From assembly GCF_023612255.1 (NCBI RefSeq), contig NZ_CP063231.1, positions 3,330,001 to 3,394,000 on the forward strand: a stretch of DNA of 64,000 bases, read 5' to 3'. A model generated the notes under the pieces. That model made no database searches. It saw only the letters and a program-made list of their open reading frames with translations, and was not told the DNA's origin. The position numbers and the translations under genes are program-made. This DNA comes from Luteibacter flocculans. GTDB lineage: Bacteria; Pseudomonadota; Gammaproteobacteria; Xanthomonadales; Rhodanobacteraceae. Shown here one piece after another: positions 57,894-64,000 of this stretch; the stretch's first letter is position 1, and each line of letters opens with the position of its first letter.

Positions 57894-58814
57894 TCAGCGC
57901 ATCAGGGTCGACTTGCCGAACAGCGACTCCACGAGGTCCACGGCCAGCTTCGCCGTCTGGTTGCGCTTGTCGTAGGCGGGATTGAGCTCGACGATGTCCA
58001 GCGACCCCACCCGGCCCGTGTCGGCGATCATTTCCATCACGAGCTGCGCCTCGCGGTAGTTCGGGCCGCCGCGCACCGTGGTGCCCACACCGGGGGCGAT
58101 GGACGGGTCCAGGAAATCGACGTCGAAGCTCACGTGCAGGTGGGTGGTCTCGTCCACGCCAGCCAGCGCCTCTTCCATCGCCGCCTTGATCCCGATCTCA
58201 TCGATGTAGCGCATGTCGTAGATATCGACGCCCACTTCATGGACGAAGCGCTTTTCGCCCTCGTCCACCGAGCGGATGCCGATCTGGCGGAACACGTCGG
58301 GCGTGGTGGCCGGTACGGTCCCGCCGATATGCGTAAGCACGTCGGGGCCGTAGCCGCACAGGCAGGCCACGGGCATACCGTGGATGTTGCCCGAGGGCGT
58401 GATCTGGCTGGTGTTGAAGTCCGCGTGAGCATCGAGCCAGAGCACGCGGAGCTTCTTCCCGGTGTCGCGGCAATGCCGCGCCACCGCCGAGATCGAACCG
58501 ATCGCAAGGCAATGATCGCCACCGAGCACGATCGGGAGGCGGCCCTCGGTCAGTTCGGCGTGCACGGCCTCATGCAGCGAGGTGTTCCACTGGGCGGCCT
58601 CCGGCAGGTGACGGTAACCGTCGGTCGGCGGCTGCCACGGGTTCAACGGACCGCTGAGGTTGCCGCGATCGACCACGTGCATGCCGCGCTTCGCCAGGCG
58701 TTCGCCCAGCCGGGCCACGCGCAGCGCCTCGGGTCCCATGGAACTGCCACGGTGACCGGCGCCGATATCGGTAGGGACGCCGATGAGGGCGACCGAGCGG
58801 GTGATTGGACTCAT
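57894..58814 (-). CDS. rocF: Arginase
   Basis: 306 residues. The manganese-binding motifs of arginases are complete: [24 protein letters not shown] and [17 protein letters not shown]; the substrate loop [12 protein letters not shown] is also present. It hydrolyses arginine to ornithine and urea. It is followed ten bases later by a rhodanese gene on the same strand; no ornithine aminotransferase is nearby, so the role in arginine use or polyamine supply is not fixed by context. Confidence 0.94.
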   Translation of the reverse strand: MSPITRSVALIGVPTDIGAGHRGSSMGPEALRVARLGERLAKRGMHVVDRGNLSGPLNPWQPPTDGYRHLPEAAQWNTSLHEAVHAELTEGRLPIVLGGDHCLAIGSISAVARHCRDTGKKLRVLWLDAHADFNTSQITPSGNIHGMPVACLCGYGPDVLTHIGGTVPATTPDVFRQIGIRSVDEGEKRFVHEVGVDIYDMRYIDEIGIKAAMEEALAGVDETTHLHVSFDVDFLDPSIAPGVGTTVRGGPNYREAQLVMEMIADTGRVGSLDIVELNPAYDKRNQTAKLAVDLVESLFGKSTLMR

Positions 58815-58823
58815 GGGGAAGAC

Positions 58824-59216
58824 TCAGGGAGAGGGATGTTCGTGCACCAGCGTGCGGCCGTCGGCACGCCAGGCATCGGCGCTGCCTTCGAGCAGCCGCA
58901 CGTGGGTGTAACCAAGGGATTGGAGCGTGTCCCGGGCGCGGGCTGCGCGCTTGCCCGACTTGCAGTAAACGACCAGTTCGCGATCGTGCGGAATGCCCAG
59001 CACACCGTGGCGCGCTGCGACCTCGTCAACCGGCACGTTGAGTGCGCCCGCAATGTGCCCATCGCGGTATTCGGCGGGGGTGCGCACGTCCAGCAGCGCC
59101 GGCGGGTCGTGCGCCGCCATGCGCGCGGCAAGGCCATCACGCGACAGCGCCTGGCCCCAACTGACGGCAGGCAACAGCACGAGGGCGAGCAACACGGACA
59201 GGCGAATGGGGATCAT
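58824..59216 (-). CDS. Periplasmic rhodanese-like protein
   Basis: 130 residues with a signal peptide (IPIRLSVLLALVLLPAVSWG, cleavage near WGQA). A single rhodanese domain follows: ALLDVRTPAEYRDGHIAGAL, then the active-site loop VVYCKSGKRAARARDTLQSL with the catalytic Cys. Exported single-domain rhodaneses may carry sulfane sulfur in the periplasm. It is upstream of and close to rocF (10 bases), so it is probably co-transcribed with it. Confidence 0.9.
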   Translation of the reverse strand: MIPIRLSVLLALVLLPAVSWGQALSRDGLAARMAAHDPPALLDVRTPAEYRDGHIAGALNVPVDEVAARHGVLGIPHDRELVVYCKSGKRAARARDTLQSLGYTHVRLLEGSADAWRADGRTLVHEHPSP

Positions 59217-59308
59217 GTCCGAAGTTTACACCGCCCCCTGAAACAGCCACGTTGCAGCGCGACAGACCCCTCGTTCGAGCACGGGGGAAGCCGATGGCCT
59301 CCGGGCAG

Positions 59309-60919
59309 TCACAACGTGCCTTTGGTGCTCGCCCCCGCGTTGGGCACCACGTGATTATTCGCCCCCGCCTGCCAGACAGCTTTCTGGTCGCTGCGGACGA
59401 GACATTTCCATTCCACATCGAAGGCGGCCGTCAGCGTGATGTTGCCGGTCCAGGTAGGGTAGGCCGAGGGTTCCAGTTTCACCGCGCGCGCCGGATCCCA
59501 TTGGCCCAGCTCCTTACTGGAGCCCACGGCGTACACGCTTTCGCCGGCTACGGTGTTGCCGTTGTCGCAACGAAACGCCACGATGAAGGATGACGCGGTA
59601 CCGCTGTGCCAGAGACGGACCTTGCCCCCGTCGTCCTCCAGCGCCGGTACAAAGCTGTCGTCTACGAGATCGCGTGGCTCGAGAAGCGTTGAATTCAGCG
59701 CGAGGACGAGGCGCTGCGAATCGCCAGTGACGACCGCCACCAGGCCGCCGTCCCCGACCTTGAACGTTACTGCCGATTGCGCACGCACTCCGGCGTCACG
59801 ACGCAGGCGAATCAGACGACGCAGGTAATCGTGCAGCTGTGTGGAAGGATCGTCACCATACATATCGGGCCAATAGACGGTGGGCGTACCTGGCGTGGAA
59901 AGGATGTAGGCATACGCCATGCGTCGCAGGTCCGCTCGCAGCGGCCAATGGTGCTGACCACCGTATTGGCCGGGCGACGGACCCGTGTCGTGGTTGTCCA
60001 CGAAGGTGACCGCCACCTCGCGCCAGCGAGGATCCGGATTGCCATTGAGACCGAAGCGCCAGTCGGCCACCCCTCCGTTCTGCATGCGCTCTTTCAGAGC
60101 AAAATCGAACACCGTGCAGTGCGATTCGTCGGACCACGCTTTGAGCAGGTCCTGCCAGGATTTCGAGTGACGGGGATCGTCTACGGGGAACTCCGAGGGA
60201 CCCTTCCAGTACTCGCCCACGCAGAACCCGGCGTCGTCGGTGTCGCGCATCCACTGGTCCACGTGGCTACCTGCATATCCGCGCACGAAGTCGAAGCGGA
60301 AACCCTCCGCACCATACTCAGTTCGCAGCGAACGCAACTCACCGTCGAACAGGGCGAGGTTCGCCGCGTTCGCCAGGTTGAGATCGGCGGAGCCGTCGAG
60401 AAAGGGGTCGCCGTCGTCGCAGGTCGCGCAGTCGCTGCGTAGACGGTTCTCGCCCTTCGGTATCGATACGCCCGCACCATCCACCCCGGGACGATGGTGA
60501 TTCGGCACGATGTCGTAGATCGGCTTCACATTCGCCGCCTTCAGCGCCGCCGCGACGGTGCGTAGTTCGGCTTCCGTGCCGTAGCCACCGTTCTTGTCGA
60601 AGTCGTGCCAGAAATAGCCTTCTCCACCGCCACTCGTGCCGGCGTCCTTGTTTTCCCAATGCGACGTGTCCCGCCACGGCGGCGGCATCCACACCGCCGA
60701 GAACCCATCGTCCGCAATGCGCGCAGCGCGCTCCTTCATGACCGTATACCAATGCTCCGGCGACCTTACGGAATTCCAATGAAATCCTTGAAGAAGGATT
60801 TCGTCGCCGCCGTGGTAGCGCACACCTGCGGGCGTTTTTCCCGATTGGTCGACCGCCAGCGCCATCGAGGCACACGCGAGCTGAAACGCGATGATGATTC
60901 CGAGCGTACGGTATTTCAT
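59309..60919 (-). CDS. Alpha-amylase, maltotetraose-forming type, with CBM20
   Basis: 536 residues from the ATG at 60919 (GGAGGGG upstream). Signal peptide cleaved near ALA-V. GH13 catalytic residues are visible: the nucleophile Asp in GFRFDFVRGYAGSH, the acid Glu in CVGEYWKGPSEF and the third Asp in VTFVDNHDTGPSPGQ. GDEILLQGFHWNSVR and PIYDIVPNHHRPG are like the Pseudomonas stutzeri G4-amylase. A C-terminal starch-binding CBM20 follows (about 430-536: VAFRCDNGNTVAGESVYAVG, LGQWDPARAVKLEPSAYPTW). A secreted enzyme releasing maltotetraose from starch or glycogen. It diverges from a LysR gene. Confidence 0.93.
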   Translation of the reverse strand: MKYRTLGIIIAFQLACASMALAVDQSGKTPAGVRYHGGDEILLQGFHWNSVRSPEHWYTVMKERAARIADDGFSAVWMPPPWRDTSHWENKDAGTSGGGEGYFWHDFDKNGGYGTEAELRTVAAALKAANVKPIYDIVPNHHRPGVDGAGVSIPKGENRLRSDCATCDDGDPFLDGSADLNLANAANLALFDGELRSLRTEYGAEGFRFDFVRGYAGSHVDQWMRDTDDAGFCVGEYWKGPSEFPVDDPRHSKSWQDLLKAWSDESHCTVFDFALKERMQNGGVADWRFGLNGNPDPRWREVAVTFVDNHDTGPSPGQYGGQHHWPLRADLRRMAYAYILSTPGTPTVYWPDMYGDDPSTQLHDYLRRLIRLRRDAGVRAQSAVTFKVGDGGLVAVVTGDSQRLVLALNSTLLEPRDLVDDSFVPALEDDGGKVRLWHSGTASSFIVAFRCDNGNTVAGESVYAVGSSKELGQWDPARAVKLEPSAYPTWTGNITLTAAFDVEWKCLVRSDQKAVWQAGANNHVVPNAGASTKGTL

Positions 60920-61120
60920 GGCTGGCCCCTCCATGGACACGGCAACGACCATCCTCCGTCAGAACTCGGCATGCCATCCGCCATAGGATGTAGTAGGCGC
61001 TACAGAACCGGCACGGAAGCCGATGGGCTGCGGATAGCAAAGGACAAATACGACGAGCCGATGTATCGCCTGACAGATGAACAAGGCACCATAGCCGCCA
61101 ACTTCAACGACCCGCGAACC

Positions 61121-62017
61121 ATGATCCGACTGGACGACGTGCAGGTTTTCGTACTGGCGGCCGATGCCGGAAGCTTCTCGGCGGCCGCCCGCCTTGCGGA
61201 TAGCACGCCCGCCATGGTGAGCCACGCTGTGCAACGTCTGGAGCGGGAACTCGGTGCGCGGCTGTTCGTGCGCTCCACGCGCAGCATGCGGCTATCCGAC
61301 GATGGCGAGCGCTATCTGCCGCATGCGAGGGCGCTGCTCGACGCGCTCACGAGCGGTTCGCGCGCCTTGGCCGAAGGACGTGGCGACATCGCGGGACCGT
61401 TGCGGCTCGCCGTGCCGTCCGACCTGGGGCGCCATCTCCTGCTGCCCTGGCTGGATGCGTTTCAAGCCGAACACCCGGGCATTTCCCTGCAATTGCGCAT
61501 CAGCGATCGTTCGGCCGACCTGCATCGGCATCCGCTGGACGCCGCCGTGCGCTACGGCACCCTCGACGATTCCGGCCTCGTGGCCTTGCCGCTCGCGCCC
61601 GACAACCTTCGCGTGCTCTGCGCCGCACCCGAGTACATCGCGCGCCACGGCGCACCCACGCATCCCGACGAACTGCGCGATCACAATTGTCTCTGCTTCG
61701 TCTGGGGCGACCAGATCCACGACCGCTGGACCTTCGCACTGCCACGCGGTCCGCACACGGTGAAGGTGACCGGCAACCGGATCAGCGACGACGCCGAAGT
61801 CGTCCGTCGATGGGGTCTGGCGGGCCACGGCATCATGTACAAGTCGCACGTCGACGTCGTCGGCGATCTCGCCGCCGGACGCCTGGTCGATCTCCTCCCC
61901 GGCATGGGCGAACGCGCGCCGCTGAATCTCGTGAGCGCACACCGCTCGCAACTGACGCCCGCCGTGCAGCGACTCAAGGACTTCCTGCGCGCACGACTGG
62001 ACGAACTGCTTCGCTGA
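61121..62017 (+). CDS. LysR family transcriptional regulator
   Basis: 298 residues from the ATG at 61121, the standard LysR length. The N-terminal winged helix (MIRLDDVQVFVLAADAGSFS, AAARLADSTPAMVSHAVQRL, ERELGARLFVRSTRSMRLSD) is followed by the effector-binding fold (PLRLAVPSDLGRHLLLPWLD). It belongs to the GcvA/AaeR-like group with the CLCFVWGDQ loop. It diverges from the amylase, with a 201-base gap in between, so regulation of amylase is possible but LysR regulators often act elsewhere. Confidence 0.92.
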   Translation: MIRLDDVQVFVLAADAGSFSAAARLADSTPAMVSHAVQRLERELGARLFVRSTRSMRLSDDGERYLPHARALLDALTSGSRALAEGRGDIAGPLRLAVPSDLGRHLLLPWLDAFQAEHPGISLQLRISDRSADLHRHPLDAAVRYGTLDDSGLVALPLAPDNLRVLCAAPEYIARHGAPTHPDELRDHNCLCFVWGDQIHDRWTFALPRGPHTVKVTGNRISDDAEVVRRWGLAGHGIMYKSHVDVVGDLAAGRLVDLLPGMGERAPLNLVSAHRSQLTPAVQRLKDFLRARLDELLR

Positions 62018-62229
62018 TCGAAGCCCGCATCGTTTCGTTGCCTAGATCATGGCGACGAGCATGGCGCGAAACGTCCGCGTGTCCGTTCAGGCGATGTCCG
62101 CGGACGCAAGGTCGCCGCTCGAAAGCTCTTGCGACTCGCATTGAAGCGCACTGCGAATCGGCCCTATCGCGATGGCATCACCGTTGGCACGAGCGTTGCT
62201 CCCTTCTCTTCAAGAAAGAGAATCGCCAC

Positions 62230-62457
62230 GTGATCACATCGGCAGACCTGAAGACAGCGCCCCGCGCCTTCCAGCGCCTTCCTTGGAAGGTGCAGATGTT
62301 CGTCGTGTTCTACCTGCGGGCGAACCGTTACGCGTGCACGGAAGGAGAACGCGACCTGGCCGCCGAACTTGTGGAAGAGCGCATCGCCGAACATCCCGTC
62401 GAACACCGCGATCTCACGGCGATACTCGATCGGCACTTTCCGCGGGAACGGCTTTAG
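62230..62457 (+). CDS. Small hypothetical protein
   Basis: 75 residues from a GTG. The reading (ITSADLKTAPRAFQRLPWKV, QMFVVFYLRANRYACTEGER, DLAAELVEERIAEHPVEHRD) looks like a real helical protein, whereas the overlapping frame is Arg/Pro-rich and looks like a shadow. The ribosome-binding site is weak (AAGAGAA at a long distance), so the start is uncertain and could lie upstream. No family recognised. Confidence 0.5.
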   Translation: MITSADLKTAPRAFQRLPWKVQMFVVFYLRANRYACTEGERDLAAELVEERIAEHPVEHRDLTAILDRHFPRERL

Positions 62458-62584
62458 TCGCGTACGCCTAAGGGAATGCTGTCGAATCTGGCCATCTCAC
62501 CAACGATGAGACGGCAACAACCGGTGGGTATCGTACCGGCCAGAAGAATCATTCAGCCAGATCAAATACTTATCGCATAAAGCA

Positions 62585-62608
62585 AAAAGCCGGCTATCGC
62601 CGGCTTTT
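62585..62608. terminator. Bidirectional terminator
   Basis: AAAAGCCGGC/GCCGGCTTTT, a ten-base-pair stem with a TATC loop; T-runs follow on either strand (five T on the minus strand). It lies 22 bases past the stop of the 10-codon ORF. Confidence 0.85.
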
Positions 62609-62629
62609 GAGAACTCAGCGGGAAGCTGA

Positions 62630-62662
62630 CTAGCCGCCCTGCGTATCGTTGTCGCGGAACAT
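62630..62662 (-). CDS. Possible 10-residue peptide gene (MFRDNDTQGG)
   Basis: ATG at 62662 with a strong ribosome-binding site AGGGAG seven bases upstream, ten codons and a TAG. TATAGT (62694-62689), a -10-like box, lies about 27 bases before the ATG, with no clear -35; the stop of the upstream gene is at 62697, so co-transcription is the alternative. A terminator follows 22 bases after the stop. The placement between a good ribosome site and a terminator is what argues for a gene. No family known. Confidence 0.35.
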   Translation of the reverse strand: MFRDNDTQGG

Positions 62663-62696
62663 GGTCGTACTCCCTCTGGTGTGGGTGGACTATAGC

Positions 62697-63650
62697 TCAA
62701 AATTTGGCGCGGAAGGTGACTGGTACCGAAGGCTTCAGATTCACTGTGGCAAATACTTCCGCCGAATCACCGGACGCCAAGGTGTGCTGGCCCGTGATGT
62801 TGACGAACTTCGGTCGCTTTGGGTCGGGATGAGGTTCGATACTCAAGATCTGGCCCACAAGGTTGGTCACAACAATGCTGAATTTCTCAGCGAATCGATT
62901 CGTACCTGTCCAGAAGTTGTCGACCGCCTTCACCCATCCTTCGTATTCGTACTCATACCTGAGTTCCCCATGCGGCGGGATTTCAAGCTGGACGGAGCCG
63001 TCATACCTATGTCCACCGACAAGTGGCACGGGATGTGCGAGGTGGGATTTCTTTGGCCCATGATGACCGAAGCTGTCACAAGCGACCGTCTCGACTCGGA
63101 TCAAGTTGCCTACATGGGAAGAATGACCGGGCACCGGATCGAACAGGACCCGTACCGGCATCGTCTGCCGATACTCATCCCATTTCATCATGTTCACGAT
63201 GGTCATTGAGATAAGTACGTTTACCCTGACCACGCCGTTGACTGTGTCAAACTCGACGAAACTGTACTGAGACTCCGCGCTGCGGATCACGGAACCGAGA
63301 AGCATCAACTCTTCAGTGAGATAGTCTCGCGTCGCCTCGTTGTCCTCCAGGCGCGCTGAGTACAAATAAGCGATACGGTCACCGATCGCATCTTCATCTG
63401 GCTTCCGCAACGAACCTAGATAGGCGAATGCACCGAGCAGCGCAAACCCTACGACGCCTGCCAGCAGCGAATCCACGAACGATGAGACTCGAGCCGCCGA
63501 GAAGTGGGCAGCTTCCGGGTACAGTTTCCAAACAGCCCCGTAGCAAACGAGGACCGCGCCCAGCGAAAGAAGCATTGCCCACGCAACACTTTTCAATCCC
63601 CGGCGGACCGCGGGGGATACCCCGGCGAAGAAGCGAATTCGAAGTCCCAT
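62697..63650 (-). CDS. Unknown protein with two membrane helices and soluble C-terminal domain
   Basis: 317 residues. After a basic start there are two hydrophobic helices (about 22-44 and 60-80), then a cytoplasmic or periplasmic domain of about 230 residues. It contains LYSARLEDNEATRDYLTEEL (helical), then beta-rich sequence such as FVEFDTVNGVVRVNVLIS, LEIPPHGELRYEYEYEGWVK and FVNITGQHTLASGDSAEVFA. The C-terminal part reads like a beta-sandwich. G+C is visibly lower than in the neighbours and codon use is more relaxed, consistent with acquisition. It lies beside the 3' end of tRNA-Thr, a typical integration site, though no integrase is present. No family recognised. Confidence 0.7.
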   Translation of the reverse strand: MGLRIRFFAGVSPAVRRGLKSVAWAMLLSLGAVLVCYGAVWKLYPEAAHFSAARVSSFVDSLLAGVVGFALLGAFAYLGSLRKPDEDAIGDRIAYLYSARLEDNEATRDYLTEELMLLGSVIRSAESQYSFVEFDTVNGVVRVNVLISMTIVNMMKWDEYRQTMPVRVLFDPVPGHSSHVGNLIRVETVACDSFGHHGPKKSHLAHPVPLVGGHRYDGSVQLEIPPHGELRYEYEYEGWVKAVDNFWTGTNRFAEKFSIVVTNLVGQILSIEPHPDPKRPKFVNITGQHTLASGDSAEVFATVNLKPSVPVTFRAKF

Positions 63651-63728
63651 GCCCGAGCATCCGTTGCCTAGTTCTTGACTGCTCCAAGCAGCTCAACTGA
63701 TTGCTCAAGCGCAGACTAATAATGTTGC

Positions 63729-63804
63729 TGGTGCCGGCACCCGGATTCGAACTGGGGACCTACCGCTTACAAGGCGGTTGCTCTACCAACTGAGCTATGC
63801 CGGC
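63729..63804 (-). tRNA. tRNA-Thr (anticodon TGT)
   Basis: 76 bases including an encoded CCA. Acceptor stem GCCGGCA/TGCCGGC, D-arm AGCTCAGTTGGTAGAGC, anticodon stem ACCGC/GCGGT with loop CTTGTAA (anticodon TGT, reading ACA), and the T-arm with GGTTCGAATC-type loop GTTCGAATC. All stems pair. The 3' end points to the unknown gene at 62697-63650. Confidence 0.95.
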
Positions 63805-63820
63805 GAAGGTGGGGAGTTTA

Positions 63821-64000
63821 TCAGAAGCACCCGGTGGTTCGCGCCGTTATGCCTGGGGTGCGGATGCCACGGCGGATGTCGGCGCTGGCTTCATCGGGGA
63901 CGACCACGTCGAGCCACCAGACCGGGGTGGTTTCGGTGCGTTCGCTCATACGGGCAGGAAAGCCGGCGGCGACCACCTCGTCGCGCCGTTTGCGCGCATT
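63821..64000 (-). CDS. C-terminal part of a protein, possibly SPOR-domain type (cut by window edge)
   Basis: The last 59 codons plus TGA of a gene that continues beyond the window. The peptide has RKRRDEVVAAGFPARMSERT and TTPVWWLDVVVPDEASADIR, a helix-then-strand pattern with WWLDV that resembles SPOR-like or related secreted-protein tails. It ends in a Cys-Phe pair. The frame is open throughout and G+C-rich like the genome, so it is a real gene end; the family call is weak. Confidence 0.55.
   Translation of the reverse strand, partial: NARKRRDEVVAAGFPARMSERTETTPVWWLDVVVPDEASADIRRGIRTPGITARTTGCF

Larger units (their letters stand above)
62458..62696. other. Intergenic region with hairpin terminator and 10-codon ORF
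   Basis: The region between the small plus-strand gene and the convergent minus-strand unknown gene. It holds the bidirectional hairpin at 62585-62608 and a short minus-strand ORF at 62630-62662. The rest (62458-62584) is comparatively A+T-rich and shows nothing further. Confidence 0.6.

Noticed and set aside
62172-62471. 99-codon frame on the plus strand
   Set aside because: Arg/Pro/Ser-rich shadow of the more protein-like frame starting at 62230.

Overview
The window is high-G+C chromosomal DNA from a gammaproteobacterium of the Xanthomonadales, most likely Rhodanobacteraceae (Luteibacter/Dyella type). This rests on a metB-linked LPS locus with Wzm/Wzt, rmlBACD and xanAB-type sugar genes, a class I fructose-bisphosphate aldolase beside pyruvate kinase, GAPDH and transketolase, a TrpS with a long C-terminal extension, and tyrosine and tryptophan catabolism genes. 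No tool was run. Family calls are from recognisable motifs and length.

Left third (1-24.5 kb): a surface-polysaccharide (O-antigen) locus. Leftward from metB run wzm, wzt, a 1,556-residue fused enzyme (methyltransferase, kinase-like segment, coiled coil, GT2, GT4), a small lipoprotein, an acyltransferase and two polytopic membrane proteins. Most junctions overlap or nearly so, which suggests one transcript. Rightward run rmlB-A-C-D and manC/xanB, supplying dTDP-L-rhamnose and GDP-mannose. The opposite-strand xanA-type mutase, two further glycosyltransferases, a hexapeptide acetyltransferase, glmS and a cystathionine beta-synthase follow. The expected logic is sugar nucleotide supply, chain assembly and capping by the giant protein, recognition by the Wzt C-terminal domain, then export by Wzm/Wzt.

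Middle (24.7-44.9 kb): a YdcH-type protein, two DUF4398-like envelope proteins, pilU, maiA, then central carbon metabolism: pgk, a HAD phosphatase, tkt, class I fba, pyk and gap. Between these sit a membrane acyltransferase with an SGNH-like domain, a secreted B-lectin, two paralogous outer-membrane beta-barrels, an S1/P1 nuclease and two related secreted proteins.

Right third (44.9-64 kb): fah-hmgA-hppD with a divergent MarR regulator whose candidate operator lies inside the hppD promoter, a POT peptide transporter, tryptophan 2,3-dioxygenase, a 2-oxo acid dehydrogenase operon (E1alpha, E1beta, E2), a DUF1456 protein, trpS, arginase, a periplasmic rhodanese, a maltotetraose-type amylase, a LysR regulator, an A+T-richer unknown gene with a 10-codon ORF behind it, and tRNA-Thr(TGT). 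REP-like repeats built on a GGGAGCC...GGCGAT core recur in at least five intergenic regions.

The most unusual feature is the 1,556-residue fusion beside wzm/wzt. It appears to join a WbdD-like chain-terminating and length-measuring architecture to two glycosyltransferases in a single polypeptide.
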